Below, one piece after another: positions 1-9,273 of a stretch of 64,000 nt of DNA. Made by a program: the position numbers and the translations under genes. Source of the DNA: Youxingia wuxianensis (GTDB lineage: Bacteria; Bacillota; Clostridia; Oscillospirales; Ruminococcaceae). Every line of letters begins with the position of its first letter. Within the stretch, counting starts at the first letter, position 1. The DNA lies in NCBI RefSeq assembly GCF_014385085.1, contig NZ_JACRTD010000001.1, forward strand, positions 248,001 to 312,000, in the 5' to 3' direction. A model generated the notes under the pieces. The model did no database searches. It was not told where the DNA came from and was given only the letters and a program-made list of their open reading frames with translations.

Positions 1-1
1 A

Positions 2-1465
2 GCAAAATCCCTGACAGGGGATGAGCATCATGTGATCGCGGTAGTGGGGGACGGCGCCTGTACTGGCGGAATGATATACGAAGCTTTTAATAATGCTGGG
101 CGGAGCGATGAAAATCTGATTGTTATTATTAATGATAACGATATGTCCATTTCTAAAAGCGTAGGATCGCTGGCGCGGTATTTGGCTAAAAAAAGAGCGT
201 CCACGGGATATATTCACTTGAAAGATAAAGTGGAAGAAACGGTAAAAAAGGTACCGGTGGTCGGCGGAAGCCTGCGCAATATTATTTCCGATTCTAAGGC
301 GATGTTCCGTCAGGCTATTTATCACAGCAACTTCTTTGAGGATTTTGGTTTTGATTATTTGGGACCGGTAGACGGGCACAGTCTGAAAGATTTGATCCCG
401 GTACTGCACCGGGCGAAAGAATTAAAAAAGCCTGTGGTTGTCCATGTATATACGGTAAAGGGAAAAGGATATATTTATGCGGAGCAAAACCCTTCTAAAT
501 ATCATGGAATAGGCGCTTTTGATAAAAAGACGGGGGAATGCCTTCCTTCCCAGGATAGCTTCTCTTCTGTTTTTGGGGAGACCCTTACAAAACTGGCGAG
601 AAAAGATAAAAAAATCTGTGCTATTACCGCTGCGATGCAGCAAGGCACCGGCTTGGTTCCTTTTGTCAAAGAGTTTTCTGGAAAAGGACGATTTTTTGAT
701 GTAGGCATCGCGGAAGAACATGCGGTCACCTTTGCAAGCGGGCTGGCGGCCAATGGAATATTACCGGTTTTCGCCGTATACTCTACTTTTTTGCAAAGAG
801 GGTATGACCAGCTGATTCATGACGCTTCAATCGAGCGGCAGCATATTGTGCTGGCGGTAGATCGGGCGGGGATTGTAGGGGACGATGGGGAAACCCATCA
901 GGGGATGTTTGACGCGGCGTTTCTATCCTCGATTCCGAATACTACAGTTTATTCCCCCTCCAACTACGGGGAGCTGCGAAGCTGCCTTAGCCGGGCGATT
1001 TATGAGGACCAGGGGGTATGTGCGGTTCGTTATCCCAGGGGATCCCAGGGAGAGACCGGCGATCCTGCGGAGTTTGATTTGGATTATATCCATCGTAAAG
1101 ACGGCGGCCAGACTTTGCTGATTACCTATGGGCGGGAATACGATCAGGCGGTGCAGGCCCAATGGATATTGCAGCAGCAGGGAAAAAAAGTGGATATTCT
1201 TAAATTGATTAAAATTTCTCCTTTGCCTGCGGAGTGTATTGCTCTGGCGAAAAAGTATCGTAATATTTTCTTTTTGGAAGAAGGAGTGAAGCGCGGAGGC
1301 ATTGGGGAATATTTTCTTTCCGGCCTGGCGCAGCTCCACTACCGGGGAAACTTTGAAATTTGCGGGATTGAACAGCCGTTTATCCCTCCTATGACAATTA
1401 CTGCCGCTTTAAAGCGGTGTGGATTGGACGCTCAGTCCATAGCAGATCGGATATTGGAACTTTAA
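2..1465 (+). CDS. dxs: 1-deoxy-D-xylulose-5-phosphate synthase, 5' end cut by window
   Basis: Thiamine-diphosphate enzyme that condenses pyruvate and glyceraldehyde 3-phosphate, the first step of the cytosolic MEP isoprenoid pathway. The frame is open from base 2 and reads SLTGDEHHVIAVVGDGACTGGM, the GDG thiamine-binding region; the next NDN is also present. The transketolase pyrimidine-binding domain (IAEEHAV) and C-terminal domain (SPLP, EEGVKRGGIGE) follow. About 487 of roughly 620 residues are in the window, so the N-terminal ~130 are missing. It is followed 15 bp later by tlyA, the usual clostridial order. Confidence 0.97.
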   Translation, partial: AKSLTGDEHHVIAVVGDGACTGGMIYEAFNNAGRSDENLIVIINDNDMSISKSVGSLARYLAKKRASTGYIHLKDKVEETVKKVPVVGGSLRNIISDSKAMFRQAIYHSNFFEDFGFDYLGPVDGHSLKDLIPVLHRAKELKKPVVVHVYTVKGKGYIYAEQNPSKYHGIGAFDKKTGECLPSQDSFSSVFGETLTKLARKDKKICAITAAMQQGTGLVPFVKEFSGKGRFFDVGIAEEHAVTFASGLAANGILPVFAVYSTFLQRGYDQLIHDASIERQHIVLAVDRAGIVGDDGETHQGMFDAAFLSSIPNTTVYSPSNYGELRSCLSRAIYEDQGVCAVRYPRGSQGETGDPAEFDLDYIHRKDGGQTLLITYGREYDQAVQAQWILQQQGKKVDILKLIKISPLPAECIALAKKYRNIFFLEEGVKRGGIGEYFLSGLAQLHYRGNFEICGIEQPFIPPMTITAALKRCGLDAQSIADRILEL

Positions 1466-1480
1466 CTGACAGGTGATGGG

Positions 1481-2287
1481 ATGAAAAATAGATTGGATAT
1501 CCTGCTGGTGGAAAAAGGCTTTTTTCCCAGCCGGGAAAAAGCCAAAGCGGTTATTATGGCAGGGCAGGTGTATGTAGACAACCAAAAAGCGGATAAGCCG
1601 GGAATGGCTGTGGATTCCAATGCGGATATTCAGGTCCGGGGGGACACGCTGAAGTATGTCAGCCGGGGAGGGCTGAAGCTGGAAAAAGCGATGCAGGTGT
1701 TTCCCATCTCCTTGCGGGATAAAATCTGCATGGACATCGGCGCCTCCACCGGCGGATTTACCGATTGTATGCTGCAAAACGGTGCGGTTAAGGTGTATGC
1801 TGTGGATGTAGGCTACGGACAGTTGGCATGGAACCTTCGCAACGATGCGCGGGTGGTCAACTTGGAAAGAACCAATATCCGTTACGTAACCAAAGAACAG
1901 GTTCCTCTGCCGATTGATTTTATCAGCGTGGACGTATCATTTATCTCATTAAAGCTGGTACTTCCGGTAGCGGCTTTGCTGTTAAAAGAAGAAGGGGAAG
2001 CGGTTTGTCTGGTAAAACCCCAGTTTGAAGCCGGCCGGGAAAAGGTCGGGAAAAAAGGGGTGGTTCGAGACAAAAATACTCATATAGAGGTTTTAAAAAA
2101 TGCGATGGGCTATGCGAGGGATAACGGATTTTCTGTGCAGGGCCTGACGTTTTCCCCGGTAAAGGGGCCGGAGGGAAACATTGAATATTTAATGTTTCTT
2201 AAAAAAGGCCCTGGGGAGGAATATACACAAATACAAAATCAGGCGGTTGTTGAACTAGTGGATAAATCTCATATAGATTTGGAGTAG
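1481..2287 (+). CDS. tlyA: TlyA-family rRNA 2'-O-methyltransferase (S4 + FtsJ-like)
   Basis: Predicted SAM-dependent ribose methyltransferase of 16S/23S rRNA, historically called hemolysin A. The first ~65 residues form an S4 RNA-binding domain (LDILLVEKGFFPSREKAKAVI). An FtsJ-like Rossmann domain follows with the SAM motif DIGASTGGFTDCML near residue 85 and catalytic-type KPQFEAG near 180. Length of 268 aa is normal. It lies between dxs and nadK with short gaps, so it is probably cotranscribed with them. Confidence 0.94.
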   Translation: MKNRLDILLVEKGFFPSREKAKAVIMAGQVYVDNQKADKPGMAVDSNADIQVRGDTLKYVSRGGLKLEKAMQVFPISLRDKICMDIGASTGGFTDCMLQNGAVKVYAVDVGYGQLAWNLRNDARVVNLERTNIRYVTKEQVPLPIDFISVDVSFISLKLVLPVAALLLKEEGEAVCLVKPQFEAGREKVGKKGVVRDKNTHIEVLKNAMGYARDNGFSVQGLTFSPVKGPEGNIEYLMFLKKGPGEEYTQIQNQAVVELVDKSHIDLE

Positions 2288-2292
2288 AGGCT

Positions 2293-3144
2293 ATGAACAT
2301 AAAATCTGTACTTCTTATGCCTAACCTGACCAAAGAGAATATTCATCTGTTGATGGAAAAGATTATTGACACCCTCAAAGCTTCTGGATGCGAGGTATGT
2401 TTGGACCTGCGTTATAAAGAAGAGTTCGGCGGGTGTGTGTACGGTGAGTTTGAACAGCTTGTGGGTCAATGCGACGCGGTTGTGACGGTAGGCGGAGACG
2501 GTACGATTTTACATAGTGCGAAGCATGCATTGATGCATGATAAGCCTATTTTAGGGGTGAACGCCGGCCGACTTGGATATCTAGCGCAGGTGGAGGCCAA
2601 TGAGATTAGCTGTCTATCCTGCCTTATAAAAGGAGATTTTTTTCTTCAGCGACGGATGCTGTTGGAAATGACTGTAGAAGGACGAGAGGACATCTGGTAT
2701 GCGTTAAACGATGTGGTGATTTCCAAAGCGGATATGGCGCGCCTGGCGGACATAAGCATTACCGGGAACGGACATAATATAGGCAGTTACCGGGCGGACG
2801 GGATTATTTTTGCGACGCCCACCGGCTCTACCGCTTATTCCCTTTCTGCCGGCGGGCCCATTGTGGATCCTTCCATTGAAACGATTATTTTAACGCCGAT
2901 CTGTCCCCACTCGCTGTATGACCGTTCCATTTTGTTGTCCCCGGATATGGAACTTTCCATAAAAAGTCATTTTATTAATAATTCCGATAAAGTAACAGTT
3001 AGCGTGGATGGTGAAGGGGTCGTTTCTTTGGATGAAAATAAGCGCCTGCTTGTCCGCAAATCAAAAAAATATGTGAAATTTATCACATTTGCGCATAAAA
3101 CTTTTAACAGCATTTTAAGTCAAAAATTAACTATGAGGGGGTAG
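2293..3144 (+). CDS. nadK: NAD kinase
   Basis: ATP-dependent phosphorylation of NAD to NADP in the cytosol. The diagnostic GGDGT motif is at residues 67-71 and the second conserved block TPTGSTAYSLSAGGP is near residue 175. At 283 aa it is full length. It starts 5 bp after the tlyA stop, with GGAG upstream, and ends 5 bp before argR. The dxs-tlyA-nadK-argR-recN order is a conserved clostridial cluster. Confidence 0.96.
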   Translation: MNIKSVLLMPNLTKENIHLLMEKIIDTLKASGCEVCLDLRYKEEFGGCVYGEFEQLVGQCDAVVTVGGDGTILHSAKHALMHDKPILGVNAGRLGYLAQVEANEISCLSCLIKGDFFLQRRMLLEMTVEGREDIWYALNDVVISKADMARLADISITGNGHNIGSYRADGIIFATPTGSTAYSLSAGGPIVDPSIETIILTPICPHSLYDRSILLSPDMELSIKSHFINNSDKVTVSVDGEGVVSLDENKRLLVRKSKKYVKFITFAHKTFNSILSQKLTMRG

Positions 3145-3149
3145 CTGCG

Positions 3150-3605
3150 ATGAAAGCTCGACGCCATGCCAAAATTCTTGAATTGATTAATTCCCGTCCG
3201 ATTGACACACAAGATGAACTGTTAAACCTGCTCAATGAAAATGGTTTTTCTGTGACGCAGGCCACCATTTCCCGCGATATTAAAGAATTACGACTGGTAA
3301 AAACATTGACCTCCGATGGTAAATATCATTATACGACGAATACGGGCTCCCCGAAAGGAGAGATTTCCAATAAATTTTTGTTGATTTTCGCGGAATCTGT
3401 AAAAGAGATTGATTCCGCAGGGAATATACTGGTAATCAAATGCTATACCGGAATGGCAAATGCTGTGTGTGCGGCGCTGGATACCATGCATTGGGGCGGT
3501 GTAGTGGGTACTTTAGCGGGGGACGATACTATTTTTATGGTGATGCGGGATGACCATAATGCTCGTGAACTTGTGATGCAGCTTAGAAAAATTATGGCTG
3601 TTTAA
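3150..3605 (+). CDS. argR: Arginine repressor ArgR
   Basis: Arginine-responsive hexameric transcription factor. The N-terminal winged helix (residues ~1-70) contains ATISRDIKELRLVK, the ArgR DNA-recognition helix. The C-terminal oligomerisation/arginine-binding domain contains GTLAGDDTIF. Length is 151 aa, as expected. It follows nadK by 5 bp. No arginine genes are visible in the window, so it acts in trans. Confidence 0.95.
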   Translation: MKARRHAKILELINSRPIDTQDELLNLLNENGFSVTQATISRDIKELRLVKTLTSDGKYHYTTNTGSPKGEISNKFLLIFAESVKEIDSAGNILVIKCYTGMANAVCAALDTMHWGGVVGTLAGDDTIFMVMRDDHNARELVMQLRKIMAV

Positions 3606-3640
3606 ATTATGGACCAATTGCGGGGTCAAGAGGTGAGAAG

Positions 3641-5308
3641 ATGCTTTCACAGCTTTACATAAATAATATTGCGGTGATCAGCGAAGCCACGATCGATCTA
3701 AAACCAGGGTTAAATGTATTTACTGGTGAAACCGGCGCAGGGAAAACGATTCTGATCAACGCAATCAATGCGGTGCTGGGTGAACGGGCGTCCAAAGACA
3801 GTATCCGTACCGGAGAAAGCAAGGCGGTAATTTCCGCCTTATTTGAGGATATCAGTTCAGAGGCCGCAGCCGCGCTGGAGCAGGCAGGCTATCCGGCGGA
3901 AGACGGCTCGGTACTGATCACCCGGGAATTGGATATCAGCGGAAAATCCACTTGCAAGATTGACGGCCGTCCGGCGACCACAGGAATTTTAAAGAATATT
4001 TCCGGTCATCTGATTAATGTCCATGGGCAGCATGACAATCAACAGCTGCTATCTGCGCAAAAACATCTGAGCTTTATCGACAGTTTTGGCGGGCTGGAGC
4101 AAGAAGTCGCCCAATATAAAGAAGTTTATCAGAAGTATGTGAGCGTAAAAGAAAAATTGGAGAATATCACTACTGATGAAGCGCAAAAGGCCCATAGGAT
4201 TGACTTGTTGGAATACCAGATCAATGAAATTGAGGCGGCCCAGCTTGTGCAGGGGGAAGAAGAGCAGCTCAAGGCCCGGCGGAAAATGGTAAAAAATAGT
4301 CTGAATATCACCCAGGCGTTAGGAACTTGTATGGCCTTATTTGAAGGGGAGATGGAAGGCGGCGGACTGCAGGAGATGTTCGGCTCTTTGGTAGAAAATA
4401 TTTCCCAAGCAGCCAGTTATATGGAAGAGGCCCAGCCTATTGCCCAGCGCATAGAAGAGATATCTTATGAGATGGAGGGCTTTGAAAGGGATATCCGCGG
4501 GCTTTTGGAAGATTTTGACTGCGACCCTTCAGAGCTGGATGCGATTGAGCGTCGGCTGGATACCATTTATACGCTGAAAAAGAAATATGGCAGCGATATT
4601 CAGGAAATTTTGAACTATCGCGACAACGCATGGGAAGAACTGCGCTCCATCGAAAACTCTGATCAGCAGATAAAGGAACTGGAAAAGCAGGAACAAAAGC
4701 TTTTTTCGCTGGCAAGAGAAAAAGCTTTACATCTGTCAGAGCGCCGAAAACAGGCGTCTCAGCAGTTCGTTTTTGCCGTGGGAGAAGAACTTGCGTTTCT
4801 AGATATGCCTTCCGTCCAATTATCCGTAATGGCCAAAGAGAAGCCGCTTTCTGCTGATGGGATGGATGATCTGGAACTGATGATTGTCACCAATGTGGGA
4901 GAACAGGCAAAGTCCCTTGCAAAAATTGCTTCCGGCGGGGAACTCTCCCGCATTATGCTCTCCATTAAAAATGTGCTGGCGGATAAAGACGAAATTCAGA
5001 CGATGATTTTTGATGAGGTGGATACTGGCGTCAGCGGCAGAGCGGCTCAAAAAATAGGGAAAAAGCTTGCCCAAGTAGCGCAGAACCGACAGGTCATTTG
5101 TGTAACCCACTTGGCACAGGTAGCTTCTTTTGGAAATAATCATCTGTACATTTCCAAGGAATCCCGCAATAACCGCACCTATACAACAATAGTTCCCCTT
5201 ACCCGGGAGCAGCGGATAAGAGAGCTTGCGCGCATCAGCGCGGGAGAAAATATTACGCCGATTGCGTTATCCCACGGGGAGGAAATGCTAAAAGAAGCGG
5301 GAAATTAG
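3641..5308 (+). CDS. recN: DNA repair protein RecN
   Basis: SMC-like ATPase for double-strand break repair. Walker A GETGAGKT is at residues 29-36. A long coiled coil follows (about 150-370, rich in Glu/Lys/Gln). The ABC signature ASGGELSRIML and Walker B MIFDEVDTGVSG are near residues 425-465. Length of 555 aa is typical. The start has RBS AGAGGTG. It is the last gene of the dxs-argR cluster. Confidence 0.96.
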   Translation: MLSQLYINNIAVISEATIDLKPGLNVFTGETGAGKTILINAINAVLGERASKDSIRTGESKAVISALFEDISSEAAAALEQAGYPAEDGSVLITRELDISGKSTCKIDGRPATTGILKNISGHLINVHGQHDNQQLLSAQKHLSFIDSFGGLEQEVAQYKEVYQKYVSVKEKLENITTDEAQKAHRIDLLEYQINEIEAAQLVQGEEEQLKARRKMVKNSLNITQALGTCMALFEGEMEGGGLQEMFGSLVENISQAASYMEEAQPIAQRIEEISYEMEGFERDIRGLLEDFDCDPSELDAIERRLDTIYTLKKKYGSDIQEILNYRDNAWEELRSIENSDQQIKELEKQEQKLFSLAREKALHLSERRKQASQQFVFAVGEELAFLDMPSVQLSVMAKEKPLSADGMDDLELMIVTNVGEQAKSLAKIASGGELSRIMLSIKNVLADKDEIQTMIFDEVDTGVSGRAAQKIGKKLAQVAQNRQVICVTHLAQVASFGNNHLYISKESRNNRTYTTIVPLTREQRIRELARISAGENITPIALSHGEEMLKEAGN

Positions 5309-5309
5309 G

Positions 5310-5338
5310 TTGTTTTTTCTAATCAATGGTGCTATAAT
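5310..5338 (+). promoter_or_regulatory. Sigma-A type promoter of tyrS
   Basis: TTGTTT (5310-5315), a 17-bp spacer and a perfect TATAAT (5333-5338), about 75 bp upstream of tyrS. This separates tyrS from the recN operon. The leader is too short for a T-box. Confidence 0.7.
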
Positions 5339-5415
5339 AAACAAATTAATCAACTCTTTTACGTTAATGTGTGAAAGGGATTTTGTTAAAATGAACTTTA
5401 GAAGGAGAAAGACTG

Positions 5416-6645
5416 ATGACAGTATTTGAAGAATTAACCCGGCGCGGATTGATCGCGCAGATGACGCATCCCGAAAAAATTGAAGAACTTTTTAATAATG
5501 AGAAAGTTACTTTCTATATCGGGTTCGACGCTACTGCCGACAGCCTGCATGTGGGCCATTTTCTTCAGTTGGTCGTTATGGGGCATCTCCAGCGCGCGGG
5601 CCATCGTCCGATTGCGTTGTTAGGCACCGGGACGACTATGATTGGCGACCCCACGGGAAAATCGGATATGAGAAAGATGCTGACCCCGGAACAAATTAAT
5701 TATAATGCGGAATGCTTCATGCGCCAGATGTCCCATTTTATTGACTTTTCCGATGGAAAAGCCTTGATGCTGAAAAATGGCGATTGGCTGCTGAAGTTTA
5801 ATTATATTGATTTTCTGCGCGAGGTGGGCGTACATTTTTCTGTGAATCGCATGCTGACAGCAGAATGTTTTAAAACCCGTTTGGAACGGGGATTATCCTT
5901 TATGGAATTTAACTATATGTTGATGCAGAGTTACGATTTCTTATACCTTTATCAGAATTATGGCTGTAAAATTGAGTTGGGCGGCGACGACCAGTGGTCG
6001 AATATTATTAACGGCGCAGATCTTACCCGTCGTGTTACCGGGCAGGAAGTGTATGGTATGACTTTTACCCTGCTGACTACCAAAGAGGGTAAGAAAATGG
6101 GGAAAACCGAAAGCGGCGCTGTATGGCTGGATCCGGAAAAAACATCGCCTTATGAATTTTTCCAGTATTGGAGAAATGTAGCGGATGACGATGTGATCAA
6201 CTGTTTAAAACTGCTGACCTATCTTCCTATTGAAGAGATCGAAGGGATGGAAAAATGGGAAGGAAGCCAGCTGAATAAAGCCAAAGAAATCCTTGCGTAT
6301 GAAATTACAAAAATGGTCCATGGGAAGGAAAACGCTGATAAGGCTCTTGAGACCGCAAAAGCTCTGTTTGGAGCGGGCGCCCAAAGCGACGACATGCCGT
6401 CTACTCATCTTGCTGGCGGCGATCTTGCTGACGGGGAAATTTCGGTGATTGATTTGCTGGTAAAAGCGGGGATTGCTCCGTCAAAAGGCGAGGGACGGCG
6501 GCTGATCCAGCAGGGCGGTATTTCTGTAGATGATGTAAAGGTTTTGGACATTACAGAAAAATTAAGCTTGAATAATTTCGAAAAAGGATATGTAATTATC
6601 AGAAAGGGCAAGAAGGTATATCATAAAGTTTTGCTTGACAAGTAG
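5416..6645 (+). CDS. tyrS: Tyrosyl-tRNA synthetase
   Basis: Class I aminoacyl-tRNA synthetase charging tRNA-Tyr. HIGH-type motif HVGH is at residues 45-48. The Tyr pocket GGDDQWSNI is near 190, and the KMSKS-type loop reads KMGKTESG, near 230. A C-terminal S4 domain (GRRLIQQGGISVDD) ends the protein. Length 409 aa is full. RBS AGAAGGAGA precedes the ATG. Its own promoter is at 5310-5338. Confidence 0.97.
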   Translation: MTVFEELTRRGLIAQMTHPEKIEELFNNEKVTFYIGFDATADSLHVGHFLQLVVMGHLQRAGHRPIALLGTGTTMIGDPTGKSDMRKMLTPEQINYNAECFMRQMSHFIDFSDGKALMLKNGDWLLKFNYIDFLREVGVHFSVNRMLTAECFKTRLERGLSFMEFNYMLMQSYDFLYLYQNYGCKIELGGDDQWSNIINGADLTRRVTGQEVYGMTFTLLTTKEGKKMGKTESGAVWLDPEKTSPYEFFQYWRNVADDDVINCLKLLTYLPIEEIEGMEKWEGSQLNKAKEILAYEITKMVHGKENADKALETAKALFGAGAQSDDMPSTHLAGGDLADGEISVIDLLVKAGIAPSKGEGRRLIQQGGISVDDVKVLDITEKLSLNNFEKGYVIIRKGKKVYHKVLLDK

Positions 6646-6679
6646 GTGTGTAAATAACAGATAGAGAGGTGTGGCGTCT

Positions 6680-7306
6680 ATGCAAAACAAGCTTTCTTCT
6701 ACAAAGTATTTAACCATGTTGGGCCTGCTGGCCGCGGTCGAAATTGTCCTGGCCTTTACTCCTTTAGGGTTTATTCCGCTGGGAGTTACGAAAGCGACCA
6801 CAATCCATATTCCTGTAATTTTAGGAGCTATTTTGCTAGGACCGTTGGCAGGTGGGATTTTAGGCGGCTTATTTGGTATTTTAAGCGTTATTATCAATAC
6901 TTTTCAGCCCACGATAACCTCCTTTGTATTTACGCCGTTTTATAATTTAAGCCCGGATTTCCACGGCAATGGCTGGAGTTTGGTTGTTGCCATTGTGCCG
7001 CGCATCTGCATCGGGATCATTGCCGCATATATTTTTCGGTTTTTGCACCGGATGTTTACCAGCGAAATTGTCAGCTTTGCCGGCGCGGGGCTGGTAGGAT
7101 CTATGACCAATACAATTTTGGTGATGGGCGGAATTTACCTCTTTTTTGGCCGGCAGTATGCCGCGGCTAAGGGGATGGATTTTTCTGCGCTGTTTCAGGC
7201 GATTATGACGGTAGTAGGAGTAAATGGTGTGCTAGAAGCGATTGTGGCGGCGATTTTGACCCTTGCAATAGGAAAAGTGCTGTTCCAGATTGTAAAGCGT
7301 TCTTGA
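6680..7306 (+). CDS. ECF transporter S component (vitamin/substrate-binding membrane subunit)
   Basis: Integral membrane protein of 208 aa with about six hydrophobic segments. The Gly-rich block HIPVILGAILLGPLAGGILGGLFG is typical of energy-coupling-factor S subunits, which bind a vitamin or precursor and dock to a shared EcfAAT module. ATG 6680 is preferred over an upstream in-frame GTG because AGAGAGGTG is spaced correctly for it. The substrate cannot be read safely; a pantothenate-type S component is one possibility. No EcfAAT genes lie nearby. Confidence 0.8.
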   Translation: MQNKLSSTKYLTMLGLLAAVEIVLAFTPLGFIPLGVTKATTIHIPVILGAILLGPLAGGILGGLFGILSVIINTFQPTITSFVFTPFYNLSPDFHGNGWSLVVAIVPRICIGIIAAYIFRFLHRMFTSEIVSFAGAGLVGSMTNTILVMGGIYLFFGRQYAAAKGMDFSALFQAIMTVVGVNGVLEAIVAAILTLAIGKVLFQIVKRS

Positions 7307-7326
7307 AAAAATTTAAAAAACGCCTA

Positions 7327-7355
7327 TTGACAAACCAATTTTTTTGCGCTATTAT
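7327..7355 (+). promoter_or_regulatory. Promoter of the leu T-box transcript
   Basis: Consensus TTGACA (7327-7332), 17-bp spacer, TATTAT (7350-7355). It lies just ahead of the T-box leader. Confidence 0.8.
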
Positions 7356-7361
7356 GTGCTT

Positions 7362-7640
7362 CAAGAAATAACGTCAAATGCTTTGATGGGGAAAAAACGC
7401 ATCAAGTGAGTTTTCAGAGAGCTGTCGGTTGGTGTGAGACAGTGCCGCTTATGTGAATAACTCGCCCCTGAGCAGTCAGTTGAAAACCTTTGGTGAGTAG
7501 ATGTGACCGGTATCCCACCGTTACCTGGAGAGCGCATTGCTGGATGCGGCTGAGCGGGCTGTTTTATACAGCCAACGAGAGTGGTACCACGGAAGTTTTT
7601 TTAAGCCTTCGTCTCTTATTGAAAGAGACGAAGGCTTTTT
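7362..7640 (+). promoter_or_regulatory. Leucine T-box leader
   Basis: tRNA-sensing attenuator. The T-box sequence AGAGTGGTACCACGG is at 7578-7592. A probable Leu specifier CTC sits at 7461-7463 in the context GAATAA-CTC-GCCCCTGAG. A strong intrinsic terminator follows: stem AGCCTTCGTCTCTT (from 7604) paired with AAGAGACGAAGGCT, then T6. Uncharged tRNA-Leu should stabilise the antiterminator and allow leuA-leuC-leuD transcription. It fills the 376-bp gap between the ECF gene and leuA. Confidence 0.92.
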
Positions 7641-7682
7641 TGACGTTACAGGAAAATTTATTTAGAAAGGTGAGAAAAGGAT

Positions 7683-9191
7683 ATGTCAAGAAAAATTAAA
7701 ATTTTTGACACCACATTGAGAGATGGGGAACAGTCCCCAGGATGCAGTATGAACTTTAATGAGAAAATTGAGATGGCTCGCCAACTGGAACGTCTAGGAG
7801 TAGATATTATTGAAGCGGGATTTCCCATTTCCTCCCCGGATGATTTTGAGGCGGTAAAAGCCATTGCCAAAACAGTCAAGAACGCTACTGTCGCCGGTCT
7901 TGCCCGGGCAGTAAAGGGAGATATTGATCGGGCGTGGGAAGCGATCCAATATGCGCAATCACCCAGAATACATACCTTTTTGGCCACCAGCGATATCCAC
8001 ATGAAATACAAATTGAAAATGAGCCCGGATGAAGTGCTTGAAAGAATAAGCTCTATGGTCGCTCTTGCAAAAAGCTATTGTCCGGATGTGGAATTTTCTG
8101 CGGAGGACGCCTCCCGAAGCGATATGAACTTTCTGGTGAAGGCGTTTGACGCCGCTATCGCGGCGGGGGCAACCACGATTAATATCCCGGATACGGTAGG
8201 ATACAGCACCCCAAATGAAATGTTTGAAATTATTCGGTACTTAAAAAGCCATTTAAAAAATCCGCAAGTGGATATCTCTGTCCACAATCATAACGACTTG
8301 GGACTTGGGGTTGCCAATACGCTGGCATGTATCCAAGCGGGAGCTACTCAGGTGGAATGTACTGTCAACGGCATTGGGGAGAGGGCGGGAAACGCCTCTT
8401 TGGAAGAGGTTGTGATGAACCTGCATACCCGCAAAGATATTTACGACTGCACAACCTCGATCGTGACCAAACAGATCTATCGTACCAGCAAACTGCTTTC
8501 AACGATTACCGGCGTAGGAATCGCTCCCACAAAGCCCATTGTAGGAGCCAACGCCTTTGCCCATGAAGCGGGGATACATCAGCACGGTGTGCTGGCGCAG
8601 CGCTCCACTTATGAGATTATGGCTCCGGAGGACATCGGTATTTATCAAAATAAAATGGTTCTTGGAAAACATTCAGGAAAACATGCTTTTGCCGAACGCC
8701 TGAACGAATTGGGATATATCCTCAGCGAGGAGGACATTGCTAACGCCTTTGAACGGTTCAAAGTAGTGGCTGATCAGAAAAAAAATATCACGGATAAAGA
8801 TATTGAAGCTTTAATAGGCTCTTCCGCTCTTGAAATCAAAGAAACTTATACTCTTAAGAGCTTTGTTGTCAACAGCGGTACGGTTATTTCTGCCACTGCG
8901 GTGGTAAAATTGGTCAACGATCAGGGAGAAGAGAAAGAACATGTCGCCAGGGGCGCTGGCCCAATTGACGCGGCATTCAAGGCAATTGACCGTATTGTGA
9001 AAAAAGACTGCAAACTGGAAAATTACACGATTCAGTCGGTTACGGAAGGTGAGGACGCTTTGGGCGAGGTCATTACTAAAATTTCTGTGGATGAACGGGA
9101 AATTACCGGCAGAGGGCTGAGTACGGATATTTTGGAAGCGAGTATAAAATCTTATATCAACGCTTTGAACAAAGCTATTGCCGGACAATAA
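7683..9191 (+). CDS. leuA: 2-isopropylmalate synthase
   Basis: Condenses acetyl-CoA with 2-oxoisovalerate, the first committed step of leucine synthesis. The HMGL-like barrel begins IFDTTLRDGEQSPG (residues ~6-19) and contains the metal-binding HNHNDLG. The C-terminal regulatory LeuA-dimer domain begins near residue 360. Length 502 aa is normal. RBS AGAAAGGTG lies upstream. The T-box leader precedes it. Confidence 0.96.
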   Translation: MSRKIKIFDTTLRDGEQSPGCSMNFNEKIEMARQLERLGVDIIEAGFPISSPDDFEAVKAIAKTVKNATVAGLARAVKGDIDRAWEAIQYAQSPRIHTFLATSDIHMKYKLKMSPDEVLERISSMVALAKSYCPDVEFSAEDASRSDMNFLVKAFDAAIAAGATTINIPDTVGYSTPNEMFEIIRYLKSHLKNPQVDISVHNHNDLGLGVANTLACIQAGATQVECTVNGIGERAGNASLEEVVMNLHTRKDIYDCTTSIVTKQIYRTSKLLSTITGVGIAPTKPIVGANAFAHEAGIHQHGVLAQRSTYEIMAPEDIGIYQNKMVLGKHSGKHAFAERLNELGYILSEEDIANAFERFKVVADQKKNITDKDIEALIGSSALEIKETYTLKSFVVNSGTVISATAVVKLVNDQGEEKEHVARGAGPIDAAFKAIDRIVKKDCKLENYTIQSVTEGEDALGEVITKISVDEREITGRGLSTDILEASIKSYINALNKAIAGQ

Positions 9192-9219
9192 GATTTCATG
9201 ATAAAATAAAAAAATGAGG

Positions 9220-9246
9220 CAGACCAGCGTCCATATGGCTGCTGGT
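9220..9246 (+). other. Hairpin between leuA and leuC
   Basis: The 82-bp spacer holds AGACCAGC paired with GCTGGTCT, followed by only two T residues. It could be an attenuator or an mRNA-stability stem. It is not a convincing terminator. Confidence 0.4.
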
Positions 9247-9273
9247 CTTACCAATACAAGGAGGCGCTAAAGT